The notes: a model not told the origin generated them from the letters alone. Positions 45,708-54,705 are shown, numbered from the stretch's first letter. The stretch is 64,000 nt of DNA from Pseudomonas sp. PSB18 (GCF_014596565.1 NZ_NOIN01000011.1:1-64000); one strand, 5' to 3'. Translations and numbers: made by a program.

Positions 45708-46994
45708 TTACTCGGCATCCAACTGCTTGCCTTGGGTTTCCGGCAGGCTGAGGGCCGCCAGGATCACCACGCCGTAGGACACGGCCGCGAACGCACCGAT
45801 GCCGACACTCAGGGGTACTTTCTGGCTCAGCAGGCCGATCAGCAGCGGGAACAGCGCCGCCAGGGCCCGACCGATGTTGTAGCAGAAACCCTGGCCCGAA
45901 CCGCGGATGCGGGTCGGAAACAGTTCGGTAAGGAACGAACCCATGCCGCTGAACATCCCCGACGCGAAGAAGCCCAGGGGGAAGCCCAGCCAGAGCATCA
46001 CGTTATTGCTCACCGGCATCTGGGTGTACAGCAGCACGATAACGAACGAACCGATGGCGAACAGGATAAAGTTCTTCTTGCGGCCCAGGATGTCGGTCAA
46101 ATAGGCGCTGATGACGTAACCCACATAGGAACCGACGATCACCATCGCCAGGTAGCCACCGGTACTCAGCACGCTCAAGCCACGTTCATTCTTCAGGAAG
46201 GTCGGCAACCACGAGGTGATGGCGTAGTAGCCACCCAGCGCACCGGTGGTCAGCAACGAGGCGCGAATTGTGGTGAAGAGGATGCCGGGGGCGAAAATCT
46301 CGTAGAACTTCGCCGGATTGCTCGGTTCCTGGCGGGCCTTGGTCTGATTATAGATTTCCGGATCCTTGACCAGTCGCCGGACGAAAATCACGAACACCGC
46401 CGGGACCAGGCCGAGCATGAACAGGGCGCGCCAGGCATCTTCCGGCGCCAGCACCGAGAACAGCAGCGCATACAGAATCGCGGTCATGCCCCACCCCAGC
46501 GCCCACCCTGCCTGCACCATGCCAACCGCCTTGCCGCGATCCTTGGCGCGGATCACCTCGCCCATCAGCACCGCGCCGGCGGTCCATTCGCCACCGAAGC
46601 CAAAGCCCATCAGGGTGCGGGCGATCAGCAGTTGTTCGTAACTCTGGGCCAGGCCACACAGAAAGGTGAAGAAAGCGAACCACAGCACTGTCAGTTGCAA
46701 GGTACGGACCCGACCGATACGGTCCGAGAGGATACCGGCAATCCAGCCGCCAAGGGCCGAGGCAATCAGGGTGCTGGTATGAATCAGCCCCGCCTGCCCG
46801 GTGGTGATGCCCCACATCGCGATCAGGGTCGGCACCACGAAACTGAGCATCTGCGTGTCCATGCCGTCCAGGGCATAACCGATCTTGCAGCTCCAGAAGG
46901 TGCGGCGTTCCTGCTGATTGATGTTGCGATACCAGTCGAACGGACCGGAACGGGCCTGGGGCTGGGGGACGCCGAGTGTGTCAGGGGCACTCAT
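45708..46994 (-). CDS. MFS transporter associated with the pxp operon
   Basis: 428 residues, 12 hydrophobic segments and the MFS signature loop GILSDRIGRVRTLQ between helices 2 and 3. The N-terminus WYRNINQQERRTFWSCKIGYALDGMDTQ belongs to the metabolite:H+ symporter (MHS/AAHS-like) subfamily for carboxylic acids. Upstream of pxpABC on the same strand, so uptake of 5-oxoproline or a related acid is a reasonable inference. Confidence 0.9.
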   Translation of the reverse strand: MSAPDTLGVPQPQARSGPFDWYRNINQQERRTFWSCKIGYALDGMDTQMLSFVVPTLIAMWGITTGQAGLIHTSTLIASALGGWIAGILSDRIGRVRTLQLTVLWFAFFTFLCGLAQSYEQLLIARTLMGFGFGGEWTAGAVLMGEVIRAKDRGKAVGMVQAGWALGWGMTAILYALLFSVLAPEDAWRALFMLGLVPAVFVIFVRRLVKDPEIYNQTKARQEPSNPAKFYEIFAPGILFTTIRASLLTTGALGGYYAITSWLPTFLKNERGLSVLSTGGYLAMVIVGSYVGYVISAYLTDILGRKKNFILFAIGSFVIVLLYTQMPVSNNVMLWLGFPLGFFASGMFSGMGSFLTELFPTRIRGSGQGFCYNIGRALAALFPLLIGLLSQKVPLSVGIGAFAAVSYGVVILAALSLPETQGKQLDAE

Positions 46995-47163
46995 GGTGGT
47001 TCTCCACGGTTTTATTGTTATAAGCCTCGACGATGGGAACGTAGAGACCGGTTGCCCCGATTCTTGGGCCCACGGCGCGGCGCGTCCAACGAATAAAATT
47101 GCGGACGGGTCATAAGAAAAAGTTGATTGGGTGGGAAAACGTGGGGGCTTGGCGACTCACTAT

Positions 47164-47193
47164 TGTGGCGAGGGGATTTATCCCCTCGCCACA
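47164..47193. repeat. Short palindromic repeat, GTGGCGAGGGG class
   Basis: TGTGGCGAGGGGATTTATCC continues into the inverted half, giving a perfect hairpin. It is between the MFS promoter region and the DUF2937 gene's 3' end. Confidence 0.85.
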
Positions 47194-47211
47194 GAAAAGC
47201 TCTATCTGGGG

Positions 47212-47754
47212 TCAAAGCCCGCGCAAATCCCGCTCTTCAATCGGCCGGCTCTGGCGCAGGCGCTTGCCGCCCAGCACCACCCAGTCGATCAGGCGGAACA
47301 GGCACTCCAGGCCGAACGACAGCAGCATGGCACCGCTGATGCCCCAGATCATCGCTTCGGGGGTCAGCAGGATCTGGTAGCTGTAGCCATTCCAGGTTTC
47401 CTTGCGGATGTCCGGATCGGCGGCCAGCGCCACTTGCAGCAACCGGATATACCACGGGCCTTGCATCGCCTGGTATTGCTTGTCCAACGCCTGCTGGCGC
47501 ACCAGCAGGGTGTTCAGGCTGTCGGCATCGCTGCGAAAGATCGGGTCCTCGCTGGCACGGTAATGAGCCACCAGGGCCTGCATGTCACCTTTGAAAAACT
47601 GGTTGGCGGTGCCCTGGAAACCTTGCAGGCCGTTCTGGGCTTCGATCAGGTGCGCCTCGACCCGCTTGGCGTAATCGCTGATGAAACCCGGCACCTGGAC
47701 CCCCACCAGCAGGCCCACTGCAAACAACACCAGCCGTAGATAACTGAGCAACAT
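47212..47754 (-). CDS. DUF2937 family membrane protein
   Basis: 180 residues with an N-terminal helix (YLRLVLFAVGLLVGVQVPGF) and a C-terminal one (EAMIWGISGAMLLSFGLECLF). The middle (about 30-130) is charged, helical and probably periplasmic. It fits the DUF2937 family (YYRASEDPIFR-type region, QYQAMQ). Unknown function. It follows the class II amidotransferase gene on the same strand by 12 bp. Confidence 0.8.
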   Translation of the reverse strand: MLLSYLRLVLFAVGLLVGVQVPGFISDYAKRVEAHLIEAQNGLQGFQGTANQFFKGDMQALVAHYRASEDPIFRSDADSLNTLLVRQQALDKQYQAMQGPWYIRLLQVALAADPDIRKETWNGYSYQILLTPEAMIWGISGAMLLSFGLECLFRLIDWVVLGGKRLRQSRPIEERDLRGL

Positions 47755-47766
47755 AACGTGACGTCC

Positions 47767-48543
47767 TTATTCGGTGCGGCCATGGCTGACGCATTCGCCG
47801 CGTCGCCACAGGCTCCATTGGCCCGGTTCGTAGCGGGTCCAGGTTTCGTTTTCGGTCAAGGGTTCGGTGGCGATCACCGTGACCACGTCGTTGGGCGTGG
47901 TTTCGGCCTGGAAATCCACAATCACATCCACGTCCTTGAGCCGCGCCGGGCCAAACGGCGCGCGACGGGTGATCTGGGCCAGTTTGGTCGAGCAATAGCA
48001 GAACAGCCAGTCGCCATCGCTGAGCAGGCAATTGAACACGCCCTTGCTGCGGTATTCGGAACAGGCCTGGATCAGCGAGGGCAGCAATTGCTCCACCTCC
48101 ACCGGTTCCGGGAAAGCCTGGCGCACACGGTTGAGCAGGTCGCAGAACGCCGCTTCGCTGTCGGTATCGCCCACCGGGCGGTAAAAACTCAACCCCGGCT
48201 GGAAACCGGCGAGCTGGCCGTTATGGGCAAAACACCAGTTGCGCCCCCACAACTCGCGCACGAACGGGTGGGTGTTGGACAGGCAGACCTTGCCGACATT
48301 GGCCTGGCGGATATGACCGATCACCACTTCGCTCTTGATCGGATAGCGTTGCACCAGGTTCGCCACTTCCGACTCGCTGCTGGCCGCCGGGTCCTGGAAC
48401 AAGCGCAGGCCGCGGCCTTCATAGAACGCGATGCCCCAACCGTCCCGGTGCGGCCCGGTCTTGCCGCCGCGCTGCATCAGCCCGGTGAAGCTGAACACGA
48501 TGTCGGTCGGCACATTGGCACTCATGCCCAATAACTCACACAT
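47767..48543 (-). CDS. Class II glutamine amidotransferase, YafJ-like
   Basis: 258 residues. The N-terminal nucleophile Cys2 follows the initiator Met (MCELLGMSAN), followed by HRDGWGIAFYEG and HIRQANVGKVCLSNTHPFVRELWGRNWCFAHNGQLAGF, the Ntn-hydrolase glutaminase core. No synthetase domain is attached; the partner and substrate of these stand-alone proteins are unknown. It lies in a minus-strand run with the 166-residue membrane protein upstream and DUF2937 downstream. Confidence 0.92.
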   Translation of the reverse strand: MCELLGMSANVPTDIVFSFTGLMQRGGKTGPHRDGWGIAFYEGRGLRLFQDPAASSESEVANLVQRYPIKSEVVIGHIRQANVGKVCLSNTHPFVRELWGRNWCFAHNGQLAGFQPGLSFYRPVGDTDSEAAFCDLLNRVRQAFPEPVEVEQLLPSLIQACSEYRSKGVFNCLLSDGDWLFCYCSTKLAQITRRAPFGPARLKDVDVIVDFQAETTPNDVVTVIATEPLTENETWTRYEPGQWSLWRRGECVSHGRTE

Positions 48544-48575
48544 GCTCGGACTCTCGCTTGAAGGGGCAGGCCGGG

Positions 48576-49067
48576 TTACAGACGCGGCTCGATACGCGAA
48601 CGCTGCGGATTGCTCGGCACCGGCGGGCGACCGTAACGGTCATCGCCGGCCACACCGAACGGCGGCTCGTCATCCTCCGCATCAGCCGCGGCGGCAGCGG
48701 CTTTCGCGGCGGCGGCCCTTTCCTTGCGGGCGTTGGAAGCACGCTCGATGGGAAAGCGGATCAATGCGAAGATCAGGTAGACGCCGAAGGCGATCATGCC
48801 GTACATGAGCAAATCGGATGCCGCCCGCCAGACGTTGTTGCCAACCTTGAACAGAATGTCCAGGGCAACAATGGCCAGGGCCGGGGCAAACTTGTCCTTC
48901 ACCGGGTCGACAATGGTGGGGCAGAACAGCAACACCGCCACCAGCAACCGCAGCGGTTCGCGCAACCAGCGCCACATCCAGCGGGTCAGGCGCATCCATA
49001 CCAGCAGGCAGCCCAGTGCGGCGAAGGCGTAGAGGCCCCAGGCGATCAGATAGTCGTTCTCGGTCAT
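48576..49067 (-). CDS. Conserved membrane protein of unknown function
   Basis: 163 residues from the ATG at 49067 (MTENDYLIAWGLYAF); an ATG three codons upstream (49076) is an alternative. Three to four hydrophobic segments (YAFAALGCLLVWM, LRLLVAVLLFCPTIV, LLMYGMIAFGVYLIFALI) are followed by an Ala/Lys/Glu-rich cytoplasmic tail (KAAAAAADAEDDEPP) and a Pro/Arg-rich end. Conserved in Pseudomonas to my recollection, without known role. Divergent from ptrB. Confidence 0.75.
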   Translation of the reverse strand: MTENDYLIAWGLYAFAALGCLLVWMRLTRWMWRWLREPLRLLVAVLLFCPTIVDPVKDKFAPALAIVALDILFKVGNNVWRAASDLLMYGMIAFGVYLIFALIRFPIERASNARKERAAAAKAAAAAADAEDDEPPFGVAGDDRYGRPPVPSNPQRSRIEPRL

Positions 49068-49166
49068 GGTGTCCATGGCAAGGCAGGCAAAGAGGCGCTT
49101 ATAGTAACGGCTTTTCGCCCGTCAGGCTGCCCAGACGTGCGCCATGAATATGTTCGAGAGCCTTTC

Positions 49167-51221
49167 ATGTCCTTATCCGCCCATGTTTCCAACGCCCCGG
49201 TAGCCCGCAAGGACCCCGGTGTCGACCCGTATGCCTGGCTGCAGGAACGCGACACCGACGCCGTGCTCGACTACCTCAAGGCCGAAAACCGCTTCCAGGA
49301 AGACCAACTCGCCGACGAGGCTGAACTGCGCGAAACCCTGTTCCAGGAAATCAAGGGCCGGATCCTCGAGACCGATCTGTCCCTGCCCTCGCCCTGGGGT
49401 CCTTACCTGTATTACACCCGCACCACGGCCGGCGACGAATACCCGCGCCACTACCGCTGCCCGCGCCCGGCGGATGACAGCCTGACCGTGGACGAACACC
49501 ACGAGCAGTTGCTGCTGGACCCGAACGCGCTGGCCAATGGAGGTTTCTTTTCCCTCGGTGCGTTCAGCATCAGCCCCGACCACCAGCGCCTGGCCTACAG
49601 CCTGGACACCACGGGCGAAGAGATCTACACGCTGTTCGTGAAAGAACTGTCCAACGACAAAGTCAGCGAGCTGTCCTTCGAAAACTGCGACGGCAGCATG
49701 ACGTGGGCCAACGACAGCCTGACGCTGTTTTTCGGTGAACTGGACGATACCCACCGTCCCCACAAGCTCTGGCGCTATCGCCTTGATGGCACCGCCGCCG
49801 AAGAAGTGTTTCATGAGCCGGACGGACGTTTCTTCCTGCACTGCTACCGTTCGAGCTCCGAGCGGCAATTGATCCTATCCCTGGGCAGCAAGACCACCAG
49901 CGAAGTCTGGGTACTGGATGCCGCCCAACCCCAGCTGCCCTTCACCTGCCTGGCAGCACGGGTGGAGCATCATGAATACGACGTCGACCACGGCCTGCTC
50001 GACGGCCAATGGACCTGGCTGATCCGCACCAACCGCGACGGAATCAATTTCGCGCTGTACCAGGCCCCCGACACAGGCGTGGCGCCGACCGAGGCCGACT
50101 GGAAGAACCTGATTCCTCACAGCGACACCGTGATGATCGACGGCCTGAGCCTGAACGCCGGCGCCATGACCTTGAGCCTGCGGGAGGGTGGCCTGCCGAT
50201 CATCGAGGTGCATCCACAGGATTTGCCGGCGTATCGTGTGCAACTGCCGGACGCAGCCTACAGCCTGCATGTGCAGAACAGCCTGGAGTTCGCCAGCGAC
50301 CGCATCCGTCTGCGCTACGAAGCCTTGAACCGCCCGGCGCAGATCCGCCAGTTGGACCTTGCCAGTGGCGCACAGGTGGTCCTCAAGCAAACCCCGGTGC
50401 TGGGTCCGTTCGACGCCGATGCCTACGTCAGCCAACGGCTTTGGGCGACGGCACCGGACGGCACCCAGGTGCCCATCAGCCTGGTGGTCAAGCGCGAGGC
50501 CCTTGGCCAACCGGTGCCGCTGTATCTGTACGGCTACGGCGCCTATGGCGAAAGCCTCGACCCGTGGTTTTCCCACGCCCGGTTGAGCCTGCTCGACCGC
50601 GGCTTCGCCTTTGCCATTGCCCACGTGCGCGGCGGCGGCGAGCTCGGGGAAGCCTGGTATCGCGCCGGCAAGCAGGAGCACAAGCACAACACCTTCAGCG
50701 ACTTCATCGCTTGCGCCGAGCATCTGATCGCCAATGGGTTTACCACGGCCGACCAACTGGCGATCAGCGGCGGCAGCGCCGGTGGCCTGTTGATCGGCGC
50801 GGTGCTCAATCAACGCCCGGAGCTGTTCAAGGTCGCGATTGCCGAAGTGCCCTTCGTCGATGTGCTCAACACCATGCTCGACCCGGACCTGCCATTGACC
50901 GTCACCGAATACGACGAATGGGGCAATCCGGAAGAGCCGGACGTTTATGATCGGATCAGGGCCTACGCGCCTTACGAAAACGTCCGCGCCCAGGCGTACC
51001 CGGCGCTGCTGGTCATCGCCGGCTACAACGACAGCCGCGTGCAGTATTGGGAAGCGGCCAAGTGGGTGGCGAAATTGCGCGCCACCAAGACCGATGACAA
51101 CCCGTTGCTGCTCAAGACCGAACTGGGCGCCGGCCACGGTGGAATGAGCGGACGCTACCAGGGGTTGCGTGACGTAGCGCTCGAATATGCATTTGTGTTG
51201 AAGATTTTGGGCAAGGCTTGA
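49167..51221 (+). CDS. ptrB: Oligopeptidase B (S9 prolyl oligopeptidase family)
   Basis: 684 residues from the ATG at 49167 (MSLSAHVSNAPVARKDPG). The open frame extends to 48558 but that stretch is antisense to the membrane protein gene. N-terminal propeller, C-terminal alpha/beta hydrolase with nucleophile S537 (ISGGSAGG), acid in AGYNDSRV and H657 (GAGHGGMSGR); these are each shifted by five from the E. coli enzyme as I recall it. Cytosolic trypsin-like oligopeptidase that cleaves after Arg/Lys in short peptides. Confidence 0.95.
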   Translation: MSLSAHVSNAPVARKDPGVDPYAWLQERDTDAVLDYLKAENRFQEDQLADEAELRETLFQEIKGRILETDLSLPSPWGPYLYYTRTTAGDEYPRHYRCPRPADDSLTVDEHHEQLLLDPNALANGGFFSLGAFSISPDHQRLAYSLDTTGEEIYTLFVKELSNDKVSELSFENCDGSMTWANDSLTLFFGELDDTHRPHKLWRYRLDGTAAEEVFHEPDGRFFLHCYRSSSERQLILSLGSKTTSEVWVLDAAQPQLPFTCLAARVEHHEYDVDHGLLDGQWTWLIRTNRDGINFALYQAPDTGVAPTEADWKNLIPHSDTVMIDGLSLNAGAMTLSLREGGLPIIEVHPQDLPAYRVQLPDAAYSLHVQNSLEFASDRIRLRYEALNRPAQIRQLDLASGAQVVLKQTPVLGPFDADAYVSQRLWATAPDGTQVPISLVVKREALGQPVPLYLYGYGAYGESLDPWFSHARLSLLDRGFAFAIAHVRGGGELGEAWYRAGKQEHKHNTFSDFIACAEHLIANGFTTADQLAISGGSAGGLLIGAVLNQRPELFKVAIAEVPFVDVLNTMLDPDLPLTVTEYDEWGNPEEPDVYDRIRAYAPYENVRAQAYPALLVIAGYNDSRVQYWEAAKWVAKLRATKTDDNPLLLKTELGAGHGGMSGRYQGLRDVALEYAFVLKILGKA

Positions 51222-51287
51222 GGAACTCTGGTTGAGGGCCGGGTCTTAGCTCCATGAGCAAGGCCCAGCCTTGGCACAATTCAGAAC

Positions 51288-51377
51288 TGTGGGAGCGAGC
51301 CTGCTCGCGAAAGCGGTCTACTTTTCAACATGAAGTCGACTGACACTTCGCCGTCGCGAGCAGGCTCGCTCCCACAG
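51288..51377. repeat. REP doublet (REPIN), TGGGAGC class
   Basis: CTGTGGGAGCGAGCCTGCTC and its inverted copy around a spacer with a GTCGACT core, between ptrB and the cyclic-nucleotide-binding gene. Confidence 0.9.
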
Positions 51378-51423
51378 GGATCATCCCACTCTTGCAAAGA
51401 ACACAAGAAAAAGACCGTAAGCC

Positions 51424-51897
51424 ATGCCAGAACCGACCTTACTGAACAACGAAATCCGCGACTGGCTGATGGACTGTGGCCTGTTCGATCAGTTTCTGCC
51501 TGTGGACTTCGCCGCCGCGTCGGGCTACTTCAGTATCAGCGCCATCGCCCAGGGCGAAGCGATTTTCCGTGAGGGCGATGCCGGCAGCTTCATGTGCATC
51601 ATCCACACCGGCCAGGTGGCCGTACAGAAGACCGGTCCCGACGGGCAAGCGGTGACCATCGCCACTCTGCGCAGTGGCCGGGCGTTCGGCGAAATGGCCG
51701 TGCTGGATGGCGAACGGCGTTCGGCCAGTTGCATCGCGGCCAGTGATTGCCAACTGCTGAACCTGGGCAAGGACTCCTTGGAAAAAATGCTCAACGACGC
51801 CCCCAAGGTCGCCGCAAAAATCATCCGCGCCCTCGCCGTCTCCCTGTCCAAGCGCCTGCGCATGGCTGATGGGCAATTGCTGTCGCAGCAGGTCTAG
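51424..51897 (+). CDS. Stand-alone cyclic nucleotide-binding domain protein
   Basis: 157 residues. A Crp-like beta-roll covers residues about 20-135: GEAIFREGDAGSFMCIIHTGQVAV, the phosphate-binding cassette GRAFGEMAVLDGERRSASC, and the C-helix. There is no helix-turn-helix after the C-helix (only KRLRMADGQLLSQQV), so it cannot act as a Crp/Fnr DNA-binding regulator on its own. It may bind cAMP or c-di-GMP and signal through a partner. Flanked by REP doublets on both sides. Confidence 0.88.
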   Translation: MPEPTLLNNEIRDWLMDCGLFDQFLPVDFAAASGYFSISAIAQGEAIFREGDAGSFMCIIHTGQVAVQKTGPDGQAVTIATLRSGRAFGEMAVLDGERRSASCIAASDCQLLNLGKDSLEKMLNDAPKVAAKIIRALAVSLSKRLRMADGQLLSQQV

Positions 51898-51909
51898 CTG
51901 TACATCACC

Positions 51910-52002
51910 CCTGTGGGAGCGAGCCTGCTCGCGATAGCGGAGAGTCAGTCACCTGCATGCTGATTGACCTGACGCCATCGCGAGCAGGCTCGCTCCCACA
52001 GG
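51910..52002. repeat. REP doublet (REPIN), TGGGAGC class
   Basis: CCTGTGGGAGCGAGCCTGCT and its inverted copy, with a GTCAGTC...GATTGAC inner dyad. It separates the convergent cyclic nucleotide-binding and proline-rich genes. Confidence 0.9.
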
Positions 52003-52030
52003 GGACCCCGTCATTCACGCAGAACGGGGG

Positions 52031-52318
52031 TCAGCCCCCCGGCGACTTGGCCTTGGGCGGCTTTACCTCCATTCCCGGCAGCGGTTGATCCTGCGGCGGC
52101 CTGGGTATCTCGATCGGTGGCAGCAAGGGTGGCCCATCATTTCCGGAACCGGCCTTGGGCACGTTGCTGGGTGCGACCGGTGGGTAAGGCATCGGTGTGG
52201 CGGTGCCGGGCGAACCAGGGACGCTGGGTGGGCTTACCGGAATCGTCGGCTGCTGGGCCTGTGCACAACTTATTGAGAGCGCCGCCAAGGCAATGGCCGT
52301 TAGAATGATGCACTTCAT
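52031..52318 (-). CDS. Small secreted proline-rich protein
   Basis: 95 residues from the ATG at 52318, chosen because GGAG lies upstream at good spacing and it begins a signal peptide (MKCIILTAIALAALSISCAQA). The mature part is dominated by Pro, Gly and Ser (VSPPSVPGSPGTATPMPYPP, LPPIEIPRPPQDQPLPG) and is probably disordered. Function unknown. The cysteine at SISC could be a lipobox variant, but the sequence after it (AQAQQ) fits a signal peptidase I site better. Confidence 0.65.
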   Translation of the reverse strand: MKCIILTAIALAALSISCAQAQQPTIPVSPPSVPGSPGTATPMPYPPVAPSNVPKAGSGNDGPPLLPPIEIPRPPQDQPLPGMEVKPPKAKSPGG

Positions 52319-52392
52319 CAATGGCTCCGTGGCTACTGTCACCTTCAGGCTAGACCCTAGCGCACTGGTCCGCCCTTCCTCATGAGATTTCC

Positions 52393-53079
52393 ATGAAACG
52401 TTTCGTTCTGCTCGACACCACTCCCATCCCCGACAATGGCGGTGCCCTGTGCCTGTTCGAGTACGGCGAAGACTTCGTCATCAAGATCCAGGGCGGTGAC
52501 GGCGGGCAGTTGATGAACACCCGCATGCACGGCTCCGAGGATGCCCTGGCGGAGATTCCCTGCCGCAAGGTCGCCGGCCGGCCGGGTTCGCGGGTGCTGA
52601 TCGGCGGCCTCGGCATGGGATTCACCCTCGCCTCGGCCCTCAAGCATCTGGGCAAGAACGCCGAAGTGGTGGTGGCCGAACTGGTGCCCGGCGTGGTGGA
52701 GTGGAATCGAGGCCCCCTGGGCGAAAAGGCCGGTCGGCCGCTGGACGACCCGCGCACGGTGATCCGCCAGGAAGATGTAGCCAAAGTGCTGCAAGCCGAG
52801 CCTCAGGGTTTCGACGCGATCATGCTGGATGTCGACAACGGTCCCGAAGGCCTGACCCAGAAGGCCAACAGCTGGCTGTATTCGGCCGGCGGCCTGGCAG
52901 CCTGCGCGAAAGCCCTGCGGCCCAAGGGGGTGCTGGCGGTCTGGTCGGCCAGCGCCGACCGGCAGTTTTCCGACAAACTGAAAAAGGCCGGCTTCAAGGC
53001 TGAAGAGGTGCAGGTGTTCGCCCATGGCAACAAAGGCACCCGCCACACCATCTGGATTGCCGAGAAGCTCAAGGCCTGA
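52393..53079 (+). CDS. Spermidine synthase-like SAM-dependent methyltransferase-fold protein
   Basis: 228 residues of the class I Rossmann fold with a glycine-rich motif I (VLIGGLGMGFTLASAL), acidic motif VVVAELVPGVVEWN and motif IV-like AIMLDVDNGPEGL. The N-terminal beta domain typical of spermidine synthase is short. Polyamine synthase activity is uncertain. It may be a spermine/spermidine synthase-domain protein of unknown substrate. Followed by a yajD-like gene after 48 bp. Confidence 0.85.
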   Translation: MKRFVLLDTTPIPDNGGALCLFEYGEDFVIKIQGGDGGQLMNTRMHGSEDALAEIPCRKVAGRPGSRVLIGGLGMGFTLASALKHLGKNAEVVVAELVPGVVEWNRGPLGEKAGRPLDDPRTVIRQEDVAKVLQAEPQGFDAIMLDVDNGPEGLTQKANSWLYSAGGLAACAKALRPKGVLAVWSASADRQFSDKLKKAGFKAEEVQVFAHGNKGTRHTIWIAEKLKA

Positions 53080-53127
53080 GCTAAACTTCGTTCAACCGTC
53101 ATCAGTCTTATCTACAAAGGTGAACCC

Positions 53128-53502
53128 ATGAGTTCGTCAACGCCTCCTTCCAATACCGCGAAGCTGGACCGCATCCTTGCCGACGCCCAGCGTGACCGGG
53201 AAATGGGTTACCGCGACAAAGCCCTGAAAATGTACCCCCACGTCTGCGGCCGCTGCGCCCGTGAGTTCTCCGGCAAGCGCCTGAGCGAACTGACCGTTCA
53301 TCACCGCGACCACAACCACGACAACAACCCGCAGGACGGTTCCAACTGGGAACTGCTGTGCCTGTACTGCCACGACAACGAGCACTCGCGCTACACCGAT
53401 CAGCAGTACTTTGGCGATGGCTCCCTGAGCACCCCGAAAATCGCCAAGGCGACTCACAACCCGTTTGCCGCGCTGGCTGGGTTAATGAAGAAAGACGAGT
53501 AA
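53128..53502 (+). CDS. HNH nuclease family protein, YajD-like
   Basis: 124 residues. Zinc-finger cysteine pairs CGRC and CLYC bracket an HNH motif (HHRDHNHDNNPQDGSNWELL...CHDNEHSR). This matches the conserved YajD family. It is presumed to bind and cut nucleic acid, but no biological role is established. Same strand as the spermidine synthase-like gene. Confidence 0.9.
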   Translation: MSSSTPPSNTAKLDRILADAQRDREMGYRDKALKMYPHVCGRCAREFSGKRLSELTVHHRDHNHDNNPQDGSNWELLCLYCHDNEHSRYTDQQYFGDGSLSTPKIAKATHNPFAALAGLMKKDE

Positions 53503-53524
53503 CCTGAGTTCAGGCTACCTCCGC

Positions 53525-53590
53525 CATCGCGAGCAGGCTCGCTCCCATAGGGATCCGCGTTCCAAGGTGGGAGCGAGCCTGCTCGCGATG
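53525..53590. repeat. REP doublet, tail-to-tail orientation
   Basis: CATCGCGAGCAGGCTCGCTC and its inverted copy lie between the yajD-like and SPOUT methyltransferase genes. Confidence 0.9.
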
Positions 53591-53678
53591 GCGATGCAAC
53601 CTTCACCGCCAATCTTGAAACTGACCACCCTCCCCCATTCCCCGTATAATCGCGCCTTTTCCCAAAGGCACCCCGCCC

Positions 53679-54149
53679 GTGGCCAACAAACGCTACAGCT
53701 GCATCGGTCTGTTCAACCCAAAATCACCGGAAAACGTCGGTTCGGTCATGCGTGCCGCCGGTTGCTACGGCGTGGCGTCGGTGTTCTACACCGGCAAGCG
53801 CTATGAACGGGCCGCCGACTTCGTCACCGACACCAAGAAAGTTCACTACGACATTCCGTTGATCGGCATCGACGACTTGAAGAAGATCCTGCCCCTGGGC
53901 TGTGTGCCGGTGGCCGTGGAGCTGGTGGAAGGTGCCCGCCCCCTGCCCGAATACACCCACCCCGACCGGGCGCTGTATATCTTCGGCCCCGAAGACGGCT
54001 CGCTGGACAAGGACATCCGGGACTGGTGCGAAGACGTGGTGTACATCCCCACCACCGGCTGCATGAACCTGGCAGCCACGGTCAACGTCGTGCTGTACGA
54101 CCGCATGGCCAAAGGCAACAACACCCGCTCGGGGCCGCAATTCCGCTGA
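53679..54149 (+). CDS. SPOUT/TrmH-family RNA 2'-O-methyltransferase
   Basis: 156 residues, GTG start with AAAGG upstream. The trefoil-knot SAM-binding motifs are clear: N-terminal LFNPKSPENVGSVMRAAGCYG, ALYIFGPEDGSLD and YIPTTGCMNLAATVNVVLYDRM. The short form lacks the N-terminal substrate domain of RlmB/TrmH and is closest in layout to TrmL-like enzymes; target RNA not assigned. Confidence 0.9.
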   Translation: MANKRYSCIGLFNPKSPENVGSVMRAAGCYGVASVFYTGKRYERAADFVTDTKKVHYDIPLIGIDDLKKILPLGCVPVAVELVEGARPLPEYTHPDRALYIFGPEDGSLDKDIRDWCEDVVYIPTTGCMNLAATVNVVLYDRMAKGNNTRSGPQFR

Positions 54150-54226
54150 CCGGTGGGAAATTCCATGGAACGACGGATCCGCTCCGGCAGTCAGTTTTAT
54201 ACCCATTCCCACACTGGAGACAGACC

Positions 54227-54604
54227 ATGAGCGATAACAATCCGTTCGAGCCGATCGAGAGCACGCCGTTCCAATCCCGCCCAGCGCAGAACGTACACGG
54301 CTGGGAACGCGCGGGTTCCCTGGCTGGCGGTGTACTGATGATGGGCAAGGGCTTGCGTCGTGGCGGCATCATCGGTCTGGCTCAACTGGCCATCGGCGGC
54401 ATGGCGCTGGCGCGGGGCATCACCGGGCATTGTTCGGCCAAGACGCTGCTGGAGAAGAGCCGCCAGAACCTGAGCGACGCCCGCGCCCGGATCGAGCAGG
54501 CCGGCGATGAGTTGAGCCGCATGAAGGCCAACGCCGAGGCGGCAACCGGCACGGCTACGGTAACGGGGAATGATTCGTTGGATTCACCGAAGGCCGGGCT
54601 CTGA
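54227..54604 (+). CDS. DUF2892 (YgaP transmembrane-domain) family protein
   Basis: 125 residues from the ATG at 54227, preceded by CTGGAGACAG. The open frame upstream to 54026 overlaps the methyltransferase gene and is not used. Two glycine-rich helices (SLAGGVLMMGKGLRRGGIIGLAQLAIGGMALARGITGHC) match DUF2892. The C-terminal half (KTLLEKSRQNLSDARARIEQAGDELSRM) is a predicted coiled coil. Inner-membrane protein of unknown function. Confidence 0.8.
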   Translation: MSDNNPFEPIESTPFQSRPAQNVHGWERAGSLAGGVLMMGKGLRRGGIIGLAQLAIGGMALARGITGHCSAKTLLEKSRQNLSDARARIEQAGDELSRMKANAEAATGTATVTGNDSLDSPKAGL

Positions 54605-54633
54605 GCTGGAAGCTGCGCAGGGGCTGATGGCCC

Positions 54634-54699
54634 CATCGCGAGCAGGCTCGCTCCTACATTGGAATGCGGTTCCCTGTGGGAGCGAGCCTGCTCGCGATG
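54634..54699. repeat. REP doublet, tail-to-tail orientation
   Basis: CATCGCGAGCAGGCTCGCTC and its inverted copy lie between convergent genes (DUF2892 and the M61-like gene). Confidence 0.9.
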
Positions 54700-54705
54700 G
54701 CGGTA

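Noticed and set aside
45675..47096. 473-codon plus-strand frame opposite the MFS transporter
   Set aside because: Low-complexity His/Gln/Arg-rich translation, antisense to a clear MFS gene.
48558..49166. N-terminal extension of the oligopeptidase B frame
   Set aside because: Antisense to the 166-codon membrane-protein gene; the ATG at 49167 gives the normal family length.
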